Below are positions 55,162 to 63,117 of a stretch of 64,000 bases of DNA, one piece after another. Source of the stretch: Sphingomonas sp. 32-62-10 (GTDB lineage Bacteria > Pseudomonadota > Alphaproteobacteria > Sphingomonadales > Sphingomonadaceae); the NCBI GenBank assembly GCA_002280555.1, contig NCEE01000018.1, positions 7,730 through 71,729 of the forward strand, written 5' to 3'. Position 1 is the stretch's first letter, and every line of letters begins with the position of its first letter. A program made the translations under genes and the position numbers. The notes beneath the pieces are model-generated. The model had not been told where the DNA came from and made no database searches. It worked only from the letters and a program-made list of their open reading frames with translations.

Positions 55162-56070
55162 ATGACGCCGACCGTGAAGGCGATTCTCGCCAATTACGAA
55201 TCCGATTCACCCGGCGTGAAGGCGAACCTGGCCCGCATTCTGATGCAGGGCCGCCTGGGCGGTACCGGCAAGCTGATCATCCTGCCCGTCGACCAGGGTT
55301 TCGAGCACGGCCCGGCGCGCAGCTTTTCGGTCAATCCCGCGGCCTATGATCCGCACTACCATTTCCAGCTCGCCATCGACGCGGGGCTTTCGGCCTATGC
55401 CGCACCCCTCGGCATGATCGAGGCGGGGGCGGCGACCTTTGCCGGGCAGATCCCGACAATCCTGAAGGTCAATTCGTCGAACAGCTGGGCGACGCAGATC
55501 AATCAGGCGCTGACCGGCAGCGTCGAAGATGCGTTGCGGCTCGGTTGCTCAGCAATCGGCTTTACCATCTATCCGGGCTCCGACGATGTGTTCGCGATGA
55601 TGGAGCAGATCCGCGAAATGTCCGATCACGCCAAATCGGTCGGCATTGCGACGGTGATCTGGTCATACCCGCGCGGTGGCAAGCTCTCCAAAAAGGGCGA
55701 ACTCGCGCTCGATGTCGGCGCCTATGCCGCGCACATGGCGGCTTTGCTCGGCGCCCATATCATCAAGGTGAAGCTGCCGACCGATCATATCGAGCAGGAT
55801 GACGCCAAAAAGGCCTATGAGGGCATTGACGGCTCCACCCAGGCCAAGCGCGTTGCGCATGTCGTGCAGAGCTGTTTTGCCGGGCGACGGATCGTCGTGT
55901 TCTCCGGCGGTGCCGCCAAGGGCGCGGATGCGGTTTATCAGGACGCCCGCGATATCCGCGACGGTGGCGGCAATGGATCGATCATCGGCCGCAATACTTT
56001 CCAGCGCCCCCGCGCCGACGCGCTGGCGATGCTCGACAAGCTGGTCGGGATCTACAAGGGCGAGGAATAG
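55162..56070 (+). CDS. Fructose-bisphosphate aldolase, class I (FbaB type)
   Basis: A 302-residue Schiff-base aldolase of the archaeal/FbaB type. Seen: LPVDQGFEHGPARSF, ILKVNSSNSW, KLSKKGELALDVGAYAAHMA with catalytic lysines, IIKVKLPTDHIEQ, VVFSGGAAKGADAVYQ and GGGNGSIIGRNTFQRP. It cleaves fructose-1,6-bisphosphate. It completes the tkt-gap-pgk-fba group though a small-gene island separates it from pgk. Confidence 0.93.
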   Translation: MTPTVKAILANYESDSPGVKANLARILMQGRLGGTGKLIILPVDQGFEHGPARSFSVNPAAYDPHYHFQLAIDAGLSAYAAPLGMIEAGAATFAGQIPTILKVNSSNSWATQINQALTGSVEDALRLGCSAIGFTIYPGSDDVFAMMEQIREMSDHAKSVGIATVIWSYPRGGKLSKKGELALDVGAYAAHMAALLGAHIIKVKLPTDHIEQDDAKKAYEGIDGSTQAKRVAHVVQSCFAGRRIVVFSGGAAKGADAVYQDARDIRDGGGNGSIIGRNTFQRPRADALAMLDKLVGIYKGEE

Positions 56071-56079
56071 GCAAGCGTC

Positions 56080-56562
56080 ATGGAGTTCACCTATCATCGC
56101 AGCCTTGGCCCGGTGATAGGTGTTCTGCTTGGGATCGCGATTGTTGAATTGCTGGTCGTCCATCTTGTGGTGGTGTCGCTGCTCGGCTGGACGGCGGCTA
56201 TCATCGTCGGGGTGATCGATCTGTCGCTCGTCATCACCTTGATCGCCTTGTTGCGGTCATTCCGGCGACTGCCGGTCACGATTGCCGACGGCGTGCTGAC
56301 GATGCGGGCAGGCTTTCTGAAATCAATTGCGGTGCCAGTCGCACAGATCGATAAAATGAGGTCGCATTGGGATTCGGCGACCATCAAGGATCGCCATGTG
56401 CTCAATCTAGCGCTGGCAAGCTGGCCCAGTGTCGTGGTCGATTTGCGCCAGCCCGTCGTTTTACCGACCGGCAGAACAATCAACGCGGTTGCACATAAGC
56501 TGGATGACCCGGCCGCTTTCCATGCAGCGATTGCGGCTGTATCGGGCGCCGATGACCGCTGA
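56080..56562 (+). CDS. Small membrane protein with PH-like domain (YdbS/bPH2-like)
   Basis: A 160-residue protein with two N-terminal transmembrane helices (VIGVLLGIAIVELLVVHLVV; AAIIVGVIDLSLVITLIALL). A beta-rich domain follows (TIADGVLTMRAGFLKSIAVP; VVVDLRQPVVLPTGRTI) resembling bacterial PH domains. Family match is tentative. It lies 9 bases downstream of fba and overlaps the O-methyltransferase start by 11 bases, so it belongs to the same operon. Confidence 0.65.
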   Translation: MEFTYHRSLGPVIGVLLGIAIVELLVVHLVVVSLLGWTAAIIVGVIDLSLVITLIALLRSFRRLPVTIADGVLTMRAGFLKSIAVPVAQIDKMRSHWDSATIKDRHVLNLALASWPSVVVDLRQPVVLPTGRTINAVAHKLDDPAAFHAAIAAVSGADDR

Positions 56563-57247
56563 CGAACCCGCAGGCCTGGTCGACCCCGATCCCGCCTGGA
56601 AGGTAGTGGACAGCTATATCGCCGGTCATCTGCTCGGCGAGGATGCGGTGCTGGCGGCAACGCTGGCCGCAAATGCCGCCGCCGGGTTGCCCGATATCGA
56701 TGTTTCGCCGGCGCAAGGGCAGATGCTTCATCTCTATGCCCGAATGACAGGGGCTCGGCAGATCCTCGAGATTGGCACGCTCGGTGGCTACTCGACGATC
56801 TGCCTTGCGCGTGCGTTGCCCGCAAATGGCACGCTGGTGACGCTGGAGCTTGAGCCACAACACGCAGAAGTTGCACGTGCCAATATCGCTGCGGCTGGCG
56901 TGGAGGCGAAGGTCGAGGTGCGCATCGGTGCAGCGGTCGACACCCTTACCGCGATGATCGCGGCGGGCGAGGGGCCATTCGATCTGATTTTTATCGATGC
57001 CGACAAGCCGTCGAACACTGCCTATCTGCACGCCTCGCTGGCATTGTCGCGTCCGGGCACCACGATCATTGTCGACAATGTCGTGCGGGAGGGCGGGGTG
57101 CTCGATGCCGAGAGCGACGATCCCCGCATCATCGGCACCCGCGCTTTGTTCGCCGCGGTTGCCGCCGAACCGCGGTTAACCGCGACTGCGGTTCAGACGG
57201 TCGGGGCGAAAAAGTGGGACGGCTTCCTGCTCGCCGTGGTTCAATGA
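56552..57247 (+). CDS. O-methyltransferase (class I SAM, catechol-OMT type)
   Basis: A 231-residue methyltransferase: SAM motif ILEIGTLGGYSTICLARALP, then VTLELEPQHAEVARANIAAA and the metal-binding DLIFIDADKPSNTAYL with TTIIVDNVVREGG. This is the caffeoyl-CoA/catechol OMT family (metal dependent). The ATG at 56552 is used because homology begins near VDPDPAWKVVD. It overlaps the next start by ATGA. Confidence 0.92.
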   Translation: MTADEPAGLVDPDPAWKVVDSYIAGHLLGEDAVLAATLAANAAAGLPDIDVSPAQGQMLHLYARMTGARQILEIGTLGGYSTICLARALPANGTLVTLELEPQHAEVARANIAAAGVEAKVEVRIGAAVDTLTAMIAAGEGPFDLIFIDADKPSNTAYLHASLALSRPGTTIIVDNVVREGGVLDAESDDPRIIGTRALFAAVAAEPRLTATAVQTVGAKKWDGFLLAVVQ

Positions 57248-57714
57248 CGGTTCGACAGCTCGGCAGCGGTGACCGGGCTTTGCTGCGCCAGTTGATGGAC
57301 GTGTTTGGCGATGCCTTTGAGGACAGGGTCACCTATGGCGAGGTGCCACCGACTGATGCGTATCTCGAAAAACTTCTGGCCCGCGACAGCTTCATCGCGC
57401 TGGTTGCACTCCACGGCGGCGCGGTGGTCGGCGGTATCACTGCCTATGATCTCCCCAAGCCCGAACAGGAACGCAGCGAAATCTATCTCTACGATCTGGC
57501 TGTCGCTGAAAGCCACCGGCGGCAAGGGATAGCGACGGCGCTCATCGCAGCACTTCAACGCATTGCCGCTAAGCGTGGAGCGTGGGTGGTTTTCGTGCAG
57601 GCGGATCACGGCGATGACCCCGCCATCGCGCTTTATACCAAATTGGGGGCGCGGGAGGACGTGCTGCATTTCGACATCGCGCCAATGCCCGGTACGCTGG
57701 CGCATGACGGTTGA
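57244..57714 (+). CDS. AAC(3)-I family aminoglycoside N-acetyltransferase-like GNAT
   Basis: A 156-residue GNAT enzyme resembling AAC(3)-I: VVGGITAYDLPKPEQERSEI, YLYDLAVAESHRRQGIATAL (acetyl-CoA motif A, RRQGIA), then VQADHGDDPAIALYTKLGAR and LHFDIAP. AAC(3)-I enzymes acetylate gentamicin-type drugs. The gene is chromosomal, operon-embedded (ATGA overlap with the methyltransferase gene) and has no mobile flanks, so a housekeeping or intrinsic-resistance role is more likely than an acquired one. The native substrate is unknown. Confidence 0.85.
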   Translation: MTVRQLGSGDRALLRQLMDVFGDAFEDRVTYGEVPPTDAYLEKLLARDSFIALVALHGGAVVGGITAYDLPKPEQERSEIYLYDLAVAESHRRQGIATALIAALQRIAAKRGAWVVFVQADHGDDPAIALYTKLGAREDVLHFDIAPMPGTLAHDG

Positions 57715-57732
57715 GTGCGATAGGGCCGCCAA

Positions 57733-58419
57733 ATGATTGATGACGACGACCCCCTCGGCCCGCTCGACCCCGATTTCGCCAGCCAGTTCCAGCGTGATGA
57801 TCGCCGACCAGCGTGCCAGCTGTACCTGATTTCCCCGCTGGAAGTAGCCGGCGGCTTCCCCGATCGGCTGCGTCGCGCGCTGGGGGCTGGGCCGGTCGCT
57901 GCGTTCCAGTTTCGCGTGAAGGGCATCGATCAGCACGCGGCCGCAGCGCTCGCAGAACCGCTGCAAAAGATTTGCGCCGAGCATGACGTGGCGTTCCTCG
58001 TGAACGACAGCATCGCGCTCGCCAAAAGGCTGGGTGCGGACGGTGTACATCTGGGGCAGGAGGACGGCGATCCGCGCGAGGCGCGCTCCATCCTTGGCCC
58101 CGCCGCGCAGATTGGTGTCACCTGTCACGCCAGCCGCCACCTTGCGATGGAAGCGGGCGAGCGCGGTGCGGATTATGTCGCGTTCGGCAGCTATTTTCCG
58201 ACGACGACCAAACAGGTCGAGCATCACGCCGAACCGGTACTGCTCAGCTGGTGGTCGACGATGTTCGAAATCCCCTGTGTCGCGATTGGCGGCATCACGC
58301 CCGCCAATGGCCGGCCGCTGGTGAAGGCAGGGGCCGATTTCCTCGCCGTGTCGAACGCCGTATGGGGTGCGGACGAGGAAGCGGCGGTGCGGGCGTTTGC
58401 GGACGTGCTGGCGCGGTAG
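57733..58419 (+). CDS. thiE: Thiamine phosphate synthase
   Basis: A 228-residue ThiE joining HMP-PP and HET-P. Seen: PVAAFQFRVKGIDQHA, FLVNDSIALAKRLGADGVHL, GVTCHASRHLAMEAGERGAD, FGSYFPTTTKQVEHHA and IPCVAIGGITPANGRPLVKA. A short N-terminal DDDDPLGPLDPDFA extension precedes the barrel. No TPP riboswitch was seen before it; the preceding gene ends 18 bases upstream. Confidence 0.92.
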   Translation: MIDDDDPLGPLDPDFASQFQRDDRRPACQLYLISPLEVAGGFPDRLRRALGAGPVAAFQFRVKGIDQHAAAALAEPLQKICAEHDVAFLVNDSIALAKRLGADGVHLGQEDGDPREARSILGPAAQIGVTCHASRHLAMEAGERGADYVAFGSYFPTTTKQVEHHAEPVLLSWWSTMFEIPCVAIGGITPANGRPLVKAGADFLAVSNAVWGADEEAAVRAFADVLAR

Positions 58420-58462
58420 CGACGGCAGGCCTAGTGCACGGCATCCATTATAGGAGCCTGTC

Positions 58463-58873
58463 ATGCTCGATCGCATTTTTACCGCCATCGCCAGTCGGAT
58501 CGCCGCCTTTGCCGGGCAGCCGCTGTCGTTCGTGCTGGCGCTTGGCATCATTGCGACTTGGGGTCTGACGGGGCCGTTGTTCGGCTATTCGGATACCTGG
58601 CAGCTGGTGGTCAACACCGCGACAACGGTCGTTACCTTCCTCATGGTGTTTCTGATCCAAAATTCGCAGAACCGCGACGCCGCAGCGATGCAGGCCAAGC
58701 TCGACGAACTGATCCGCGCGGTTGATCAGGCGCGCGAGCAGTTTATCGGGATCGAACACAAAACCGACCATGAAATCGAGAAGATCCGCGCCGATCTCGA
58801 AGCCGAATGCGCCACGAACGATAGACTTGAATCGCTGCACCAGAGCGTACGCCGCCTGCGCCAGCGACTTTGA
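58463..58873 (+). CDS. Low-affinity iron permease (Fet4-like) family small membrane protein
   Basis: A 136-residue protein with two hydrophobic segments (LSFVLALGIIATWGL; LVVNTATTVVTFLMVFLIQN), the QNSQNRDAAAMQAKLDELIR motif and a C-terminal coiled coil. This fits the bacterial low-affinity iron permease family. Iron transport by short bacterial members is not demonstrated. The ATG at 58463 follows AGGAG. Confidence 0.85.
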   Translation: MLDRIFTAIASRIAAFAGQPLSFVLALGIIATWGLTGPLFGYSDTWQLVVNTATTVVTFLMVFLIQNSQNRDAAAMQAKLDELIRAVDQAREQFIGIEHKTDHEIEKIRADLEAECATNDRLESLHQSVRRLRQRL

Positions 58874-58894
58874 CCTCAACCGGCGACGTCGGTT

Positions 58895-59485
58895 CTACCA
58901 GTGGCGGACGCGCGCCGTATCGACATGGACGAAGCCGTCCTTGGGGTAATAGCCCACGCCGCCCATGCCCAGCGCGCGCGCCGCGTCGCGCAGTCGCTCC
59001 AGTGGCACGCCGGGCAAATGAATGTCGGTCGCCTTGCCGAGCATATGCTGGCTTTTGGTGGCAACGCCGGTATGCGCACCGCCGCGGGATCGCAGCACGG
59101 CGTTAGTCGCTGGCGAACGATAACCGGAAATCAAGTCGAATGGCTTGCCACCGGTAACACCAAGCGATTGACGTAGCGACACCAGCAACGCCAGCAGCCG
59201 CCGGTCCATCGGGGCTTCTTCCTCAGTGCGCCAGTCGCGCAGGCCGTGATTGAGCTCGGCCAATCCAGCCGAAACGAAACGCCCGCCACGCGCGAACACG
59301 GCATCGAAACGCTCGTTGTTGTGGACGTTGCGGATCGCCAGCCGCCACTCGCCGGTTGGGAGGAAAGGCGCGGCGGATGCCGATATCGGGTTCAGCCCCA
59401 GCATCCCGCCCGCGATGCCCGAACCTATAACCATGCGCCGCGATCGCAAGAAGGACACCGAAGCAGTTTCAGTCGTTGTGATCAT
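58895..59485 (-). CDS. DUF882/YcbK-type M15 peptidase (cell-wall D,D-peptidase-like)
   Basis: A 196-residue exported protein. A twin-arginine-like signal SRRMVIGSGIAGGMLG is visible. The catalytic domain shows DLISGYRSPATNAVLRSRGG, zinc ligands in SQHMLGKATDIHL, and YYPKDGFVHVDTARVRHW. The metalloenzyme would trim peptide cross-links. It diverges from the L,D-transpeptidase gene with only 24 bases between starts, an organisation suggesting joint regulation of peptidoglycan editing. Confidence 0.9.
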   Translation of the reverse strand: MITTTETASVSFLRSRRMVIGSGIAGGMLGLNPISASAAPFLPTGEWRLAIRNVHNNERFDAVFARGGRFVSAGLAELNHGLRDWRTEEEAPMDRRLLALLVSLRQSLGVTGGKPFDLISGYRSPATNAVLRSRGGAHTGVATKSQHMLGKATDIHLPGVPLERLRDAARALGMGGVGYYPKDGFVHVDTARVRHW

Positions 59486-59509
59486 GAACTTGCTTAGGGG
59501 CCTGATAGT

Positions 59510-60523
59510 TTGAACAAAACCACAATCGTCGCAGCCTGCCTTATCCTCGGCTCGATTGGCCCGGTATCTCAGGTTTTCGCTCAGACAGATCGGTCAGCAG
59601 TCGAAAAGATCGACGCTACGATCCTGCATGCACAGGTTATTCTCGACCATCTTGGCTTCTCGCCGGGTGTGCTCGATGGGAAGCCCGGCCAATCACTGAC
59701 GGCAGCCCTAAAAGGGTTCCAGGAATCGCGCGGATTGAAACGCACCGGCACGCTCGACACCCCGACGATGAATGCACTGCGCGTCTATCGCGCGATGCGA
59801 CCGGTCAGAGAATTGCGGCTGACGGCAGAGGGGCTTGCGGGTCCGTTCGTAAACCCGTTGCCGAAAGCGGCCTCCGACCAAGCAAAATTGCCCGCGCTCG
59901 GCTATCGTAACGTGATCGAGAAGCTCGCCGAGATGTTTCATACCACGCCTGCGGTACTGATCGCGCTCAACAGCCCGCAAACCCGGCTGGTCCCGGGCAC
60001 CATAGTGCGCTTCCCCAACGCGCTGCCATCTTCACGGGCTTATGACGCTAAATTGCCCGATCACTGGCGCAAGACACTGGCATCGTTGAATGTCGATGCG
60101 AGCCAGCCAGTGGGCGCGAAGATCGTGGTCGACAAATCGGATCAGGTGCTCCGCGTGCTCGATGCCAAGGGCAAGCTCGTCGCGCAGTTTCAGGCGACGA
60201 TGGGCAGCGCGCGCGATCCGCTGCCCATTGGGCGGTGGAAAATGCAGGGCGTGACCTACAATCCCGAATTCCATTACAACCCGGATTTGTTCTGGGACGT
60301 GAAGGACAGCGTCAAGGATGCGCTGCTGCCACCCGGCCCCAATGGGCCTGTCGGGGTAATCTGGCTCGATCTGTCGAAGCCGCATTACGGCATCCATGGC
60401 ACGCCCGAACCGAGCACGATCGGTCGTGCGGCGAGCCATGGCTGTATCCGGCTGACCAATTGGGATGCAGCGCGTTTGTCGCTGATGATCAAGCCGGGGA
60501 CGCCGGCGATCTTCCAGGAGTAG
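59510..60523 (+). CDS. L,D-transpeptidase with peptidoglycan-binding domain
   Basis: A 337-residue exported enzyme. Signal peptide (VAACLILGSIGPVSQVFA), a PG_binding_1 domain (LDHLGFSPGVLDGKPGQSLT), a LysM-like segment (EKLAEMFHTTPAVLIALNSP), then the YkuD catalytic domain with HGTPEPS and the cysteine motif SHGCIRLTNWDA. It forms 3-3 cross-links or anchors outer-membrane proteins. The start is TTG at 59510. The M23 peptidase gene follows 4 bases after its stop. Confidence 0.93.
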   Translation: MNKTTIVAACLILGSIGPVSQVFAQTDRSAVEKIDATILHAQVILDHLGFSPGVLDGKPGQSLTAALKGFQESRGLKRTGTLDTPTMNALRVYRAMRPVRELRLTAEGLAGPFVNPLPKAASDQAKLPALGYRNVIEKLAEMFHTTPAVLIALNSPQTRLVPGTIVRFPNALPSSRAYDAKLPDHWRKTLASLNVDASQPVGAKIVVDKSDQVLRVLDAKGKLVAQFQATMGSARDPLPIGRWKMQGVTYNPEFHYNPDLFWDVKDSVKDALLPPGPNGPVGVIWLDLSKPHYGIHGTPEPSTIGRAASHGCIRLTNWDAARLSLMIKPGTPAIFQE

Positions 60524-60527
60524 GGGC

Positions 60528-61148
60528 TTGCGAGGGCTGAGCATATCGGGGGCGTTGCTGGTCATTGTCATCATCCTGATGGCGATGACGATAAGGGTAA
60601 GGACCGAAATCGTCGGTGAATCACCACCCCTGGCGGTGCATGTGCAAGCCGAGCGACGGCTTGCGCAATGGGCTTTGGTGCCGTCGCCGATTGGTCCGCT
60701 TGATGGTCCACTCACAGTGCCCGTCCAGGGGGTTGCGCGGACAAGCCTTGCCAGCAGTTGGGGCGACCCTCGTGGCGGCGGCGCACGCGCGCATCATGGG
60801 ATCGACATTGCCGCGCCGATGGGCACACTGGTGATTGCCGCGGCCACCGGTCGCGTTGAGAAAATGGCGGAAAATCCGGCGGGCGGCTCCACCGTCTATG
60901 TCCGCTCGCCTGCTGGCAAATGGAGTTATTACTACGCTCATTTGCTGGCCTATGCGCCGGGCCTGCACGAAGGGAAGATGCTGCTGCCGGGCGATCCGAT
61001 CGGCTATGTCGGCGATACGGGTAACGCCGGGGCGGGCAATTATCACCTGCATTTCGGCCTGTCGCGGATGTACCCCGGCGATGGCTGGTGGCAGGGCGTG
61101 CCGGTCGATCCTTATCCGCTGCTTGCCGGAAGCGGCACCGGGCGCTAA
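60528..61148 (+). CDS. M23 family metallopeptidase
   Basis: A 206-residue LytM-type peptidase with an N-terminal signal anchor (ISGALLVIVIILMAMTI). The zinc motifs are HHGIDIAAPMGTLVIAA (HxxxD) and NYHLHFGLSR (HxH), with YYAHLLAYAPGLHEG between. It would cleave peptidoglycan peptide bridges. The start is TTG at 60528, 4 bases after the L,D-transpeptidase stop, so the two are one unit. Confidence 0.92.
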   Translation: MRGLSISGALLVIVIILMAMTIRVRTEIVGESPPLAVHVQAERRLAQWALVPSPIGPLDGPLTVPVQGVARTSLASSWGDPRGGGARAHHGIDIAAPMGTLVIAAATGRVEKMAENPAGGSTVYVRSPAGKWSYYYAHLLAYAPGLHEGKMLLPGDPIGYVGDTGNAGAGNYHLHFGLSRMYPGDGWWQGVPVDPYPLLAGSGTGR

Positions 61149-61186
61149 AGCCCGCGCCTTCGCTCTTTCAACTTGCAGGCACACCC

Positions 61187-61750
61187 ATGAAGATCAGCGG
61201 CGTCGACATTCGCCCCGGCAACATCATCGAATATGAAGGCGGTATCTGGAAGGCGGTGAAAATCCAGCACACCCAGCCCGGCAAGGGCGGCGCGTATATG
61301 CAGGTCGAAATGAAAAACCTGATCGATGGGCGCAAGAACAACGTCCGCTTCCGCTCGGCCGAAACGGTCGAGCGCGTGCGGCTCGATACGACCGATTTCC
61401 AGTTCCTGTTCCGTGAGGGCGATCAGCTGACGTTCATGGACAAGCAGACCTATGACCAGATTACGCTCGATGCGGGCATTCTGGGCGATGCTGCGGCCTT
61501 CCTCCAGGACGGCATGGACGTGGTGATGGAGCTTTACGACGAACGCCCGATCAGCGTGCAGCTGCCGGATACGATCGAAGCGCTGATCGTCGAGGCGGAT
61601 GCAGTAGTTAAGGGGCAGACGGCATCGTCGTCCTACAAGCCCGCTTTGCTCGAAAACGGCGTCCGCGTGATGGTGCCGCCGCATATCGGCGCTGGCACGC
61701 GGATCGTGGTCGACGTGTACGAACAGACCTATGTGAAGCGGGCTGACTGA
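61187..61750 (+). CDS. efp: Elongation factor P
   Basis: A 187-residue EF-P that relieves ribosome stalling at polyproline. Start MKISGVDIRPGNIIEYEGGI; modification loop HTQPGKGGAYMQVEMKN with conserved lysine K34 region; domains II-III with VMELYDERPISVQLPDTIEA and YKPALLENGVRVMVPPHI. The ATG at 61187 is chosen because it gives the canonical start; an in-frame upstream ATG at 61088 is not conserved. No epmA/epmB is in the window. Confidence 0.96.
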   Translation: MKISGVDIRPGNIIEYEGGIWKAVKIQHTQPGKGGAYMQVEMKNLIDGRKNNVRFRSAETVERVRLDTTDFQFLFREGDQLTFMDKQTYDQITLDAGILGDAAAFLQDGMDVVMELYDERPISVQLPDTIEALIVEADAVVKGQTASSSYKPALLENGVRVMVPPHIGAGTRIVVDVYEQTYVKRAD

Positions 61751-61845
61751 GGCCGAGCGGACGAGACAAATAGCGTTGCTATTTGCCCGATCCGTCGGCC
61801 CGGACGGCGAGCGGAGCTCGGCCGATGACACGGGCTTTGCCCGTG
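61751..61845 (+). ncRNA. Structured RNA-like element between efp and suhB
   Basis: The 124-base gap contains an 8-base outer stem GGCCGAGC (61751-61758) / GCTCGGCC (61816-61823). It encloses a perfect hairpin CAAATAGC-GTT-GCTATTTG (61767-61785) and a short CCGTC/GACGG stem (61791-61806). A separate perfect hairpin CACGGGC-TTT-GCCCGTG (61829-61845) follows. It could be a leader, attenuator or small RNA. No family is assigned; the Rfam suhB/mmgR motif is a candidate to test. Confidence 0.5.
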
Positions 61846-61874
61846 GCGCTTGCGGCAATGCCTAAGGAATTGAA

Positions 61875-62687
61875 ATGGTTTCCCACTCCGGCCTTCTCAC
61901 CGTCATGGAACGTGCCGCCCGCAAAGCGGCGCCCCGGCTGCGGCGTGACTTCAACGAAGTCCAGCAGCTCCAGGTCAGCCGCAAGGGCCCGGCCGACTTT
62001 GTCTCGATGGCGGACAAGCGCGCCGAACAGACGATCTATGAGGAACTGAGCCACGCCCGCCCCGACTGGGCGTTCATCATGGAAGAGCGCGGCGAGATTG
62101 CGGGTGACCCCAACAAGCCGCGTTGGGTGGTCGATCCGCTCGATGGCACCACGAACTTCCTGCACGGCATCCCGCATTTCTCGATCTCGATCGCGGTCGA
62201 GGAGCCCCGTCCCGATGGCCGGTATGAGACTGTGTCAGCGCTCGTTTATCAGCCGCTGACCGACGAAAGCTTCTGGGCAGAGCGCGGGCGCGGCGCGTGG
62301 CTGACCGATCAGCGCCTGCGGGTGTCGGCGCGTAACGACTTGTCGGAATCGCTGATCGCGACGGGCATCCCATTCCTCGGTCACGGCGATTTCGCACAAT
62401 GGACCCGCATCTTCGGCGCGGTCGCGCCCGGGGTGGCGGGCATCCGGCGGCTGGGCTCGGCGGCGCTGGATTTAGCCTGGGTCGCGGCGGGGCGCTTCGA
62501 CGGATACTGGGAATCGAGCCTCAGCCGCTGGGACGTCGCGGCGGGAATCCTGCTGGTGAAGGAAGCGGGCGGCTACGTCACCGATTTCCGTGGCGGCGAC
62601 AAGATGATGGAACGCAACGAATTTCTCGCGGCAAGTGACGCGCTGCATAACAAGTTGCACAAGCTGGTGGCGGGGGCTTTGCGGTAA
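61875..62687 (+). CDS. suhB: Inositol monophosphatase family protein
   Basis: A 270-residue Mg-dependent phosphatase: EERGEIAGDPNKPRWVVDPLD-type start of the active site, DPLDGTTNFLHGIPHFSISI, and WDVAAGILLVKEAGG near the C terminus. SuhB-type proteins dephosphorylate inositol phosphates and in Proteobacteria also act in rRNA antitermination; which role applies here is unknown. It lies downstream of a structured region after efp. Confidence 0.93.
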   Translation: MVSHSGLLTVMERAARKAAPRLRRDFNEVQQLQVSRKGPADFVSMADKRAEQTIYEELSHARPDWAFIMEERGEIAGDPNKPRWVVDPLDGTTNFLHGIPHFSISIAVEEPRPDGRYETVSALVYQPLTDESFWAERGRGAWLTDQRLRVSARNDLSESLIATGIPFLGHGDFAQWTRIFGAVAPGVAGIRRLGSAALDLAWVAAGRFDGYWESSLSRWDVAAGILLVKEAGGYVTDFRGGDKMMERNEFLAASDALHNKLHKLVAGALR

Positions 62688-62695
62688 CCCAACCC

Positions 62696-62787
62696 CGTCA
62701 CCCCGGACTTGTACCGGGGCCCACTTCTTCACCAATGATGCGGCCGATTGGGGCGCGGTGGACCCCGGAACAGGTCCGGGGTGACGA
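62696..62787. repeat. Palindromic CGTCACCCCGGA repeat
   Basis: Arms CGTCACCCCGGACTTG and a matching TCCGGGGTGACG face each other, with CCGGGGCC and GGACCCCGG inside, 90 bases in all. It stands after the suhB stop and is probably a bidirectional mRNA-end structure. Confidence 0.75.
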
Positions 62788-62922
62788 GTTTGGCGGTGGC
62801 TTCAACTAACCCAAGCCGCGCAACTTTCCTACATTGCCGCGGAATGCTATACTCGCGTTTGTTCTTTGAAACCTTCGATCTTTCGCGATTTTGCACTGCC
62901 GCAGTGCTCGACTGCAAGACGG

Positions 62923-62953
62923 TGATGGCAACCCGCAACTTCCGCAACTTCAC
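62923..62953 (-). repeat. Dispersed AAGTTGCGG repeat, copy 3
   Basis: Reverse complement reads GGTGAAGTTGCGG, AAGTTGCGG, GTTGCCATC, matching copies 1 and 2 over about 30 bases. It lies in intergenic DNA and has no conserved frame with neighbours. Confidence 0.85.
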
Positions 62954-62998
62954 CTCGGGTGGGAAGTGCGACGATCCGCCTTTGGAAAATCAAAACCT

Positions 62999-63067
62999 CC
63001 GTTCGCCCTGAGCGAAGTCGAAGGGCAAGCGCTGCGCATGGGCTTCGACTTCGCTCAGCCCGAACGG
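62999..63067. repeat. Inverted repeat CCGTTCG-CTGAGCGAAGTCGAAG
   Basis: CCGTTCGCCCTGAGCGAAGTC and GACTTCGCTCAGCCCGAACGG are near-perfect reverse complements around a 30-base loop. A degenerate relative lies at 1208-1292. It stands just before the thiolase gene end and may act as a shared terminator. Confidence 0.85.
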
Positions 63068-63117
63068 ATGGGGTCATTGAGGCTAATTCGAACCCGAACT
63101 AACGAGGTGAATCGAAC

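Larger units (their letters stand above)
62688..63117. other. Repeat-rich gap between suhB and the thiolase gene
   Basis: This 430-base gap holds a CGTCACCCCGG palindrome, the dispersed AAGTTGCGG copy 3, and the CTTCGACTTCGCTCAG inverted repeat. No gene was found. The stretch TTGTTCTTTGAAACC at about 62855 looks like a boxA-type sequence but has no rRNA genes nearby. Confidence 0.6.

Noticed and set aside
57715..57732. TPP riboswitch before thiE
   Set aside because: Only 18 bases separate thiE from the preceding gene, and no THI-box-like sequence is present.
62850..62870. TTGTTCTTTGAAACC resembling a boxA antiterminator
   Set aside because: No rRNA genes or transcript context nearby; a match of this length is expected by chance.
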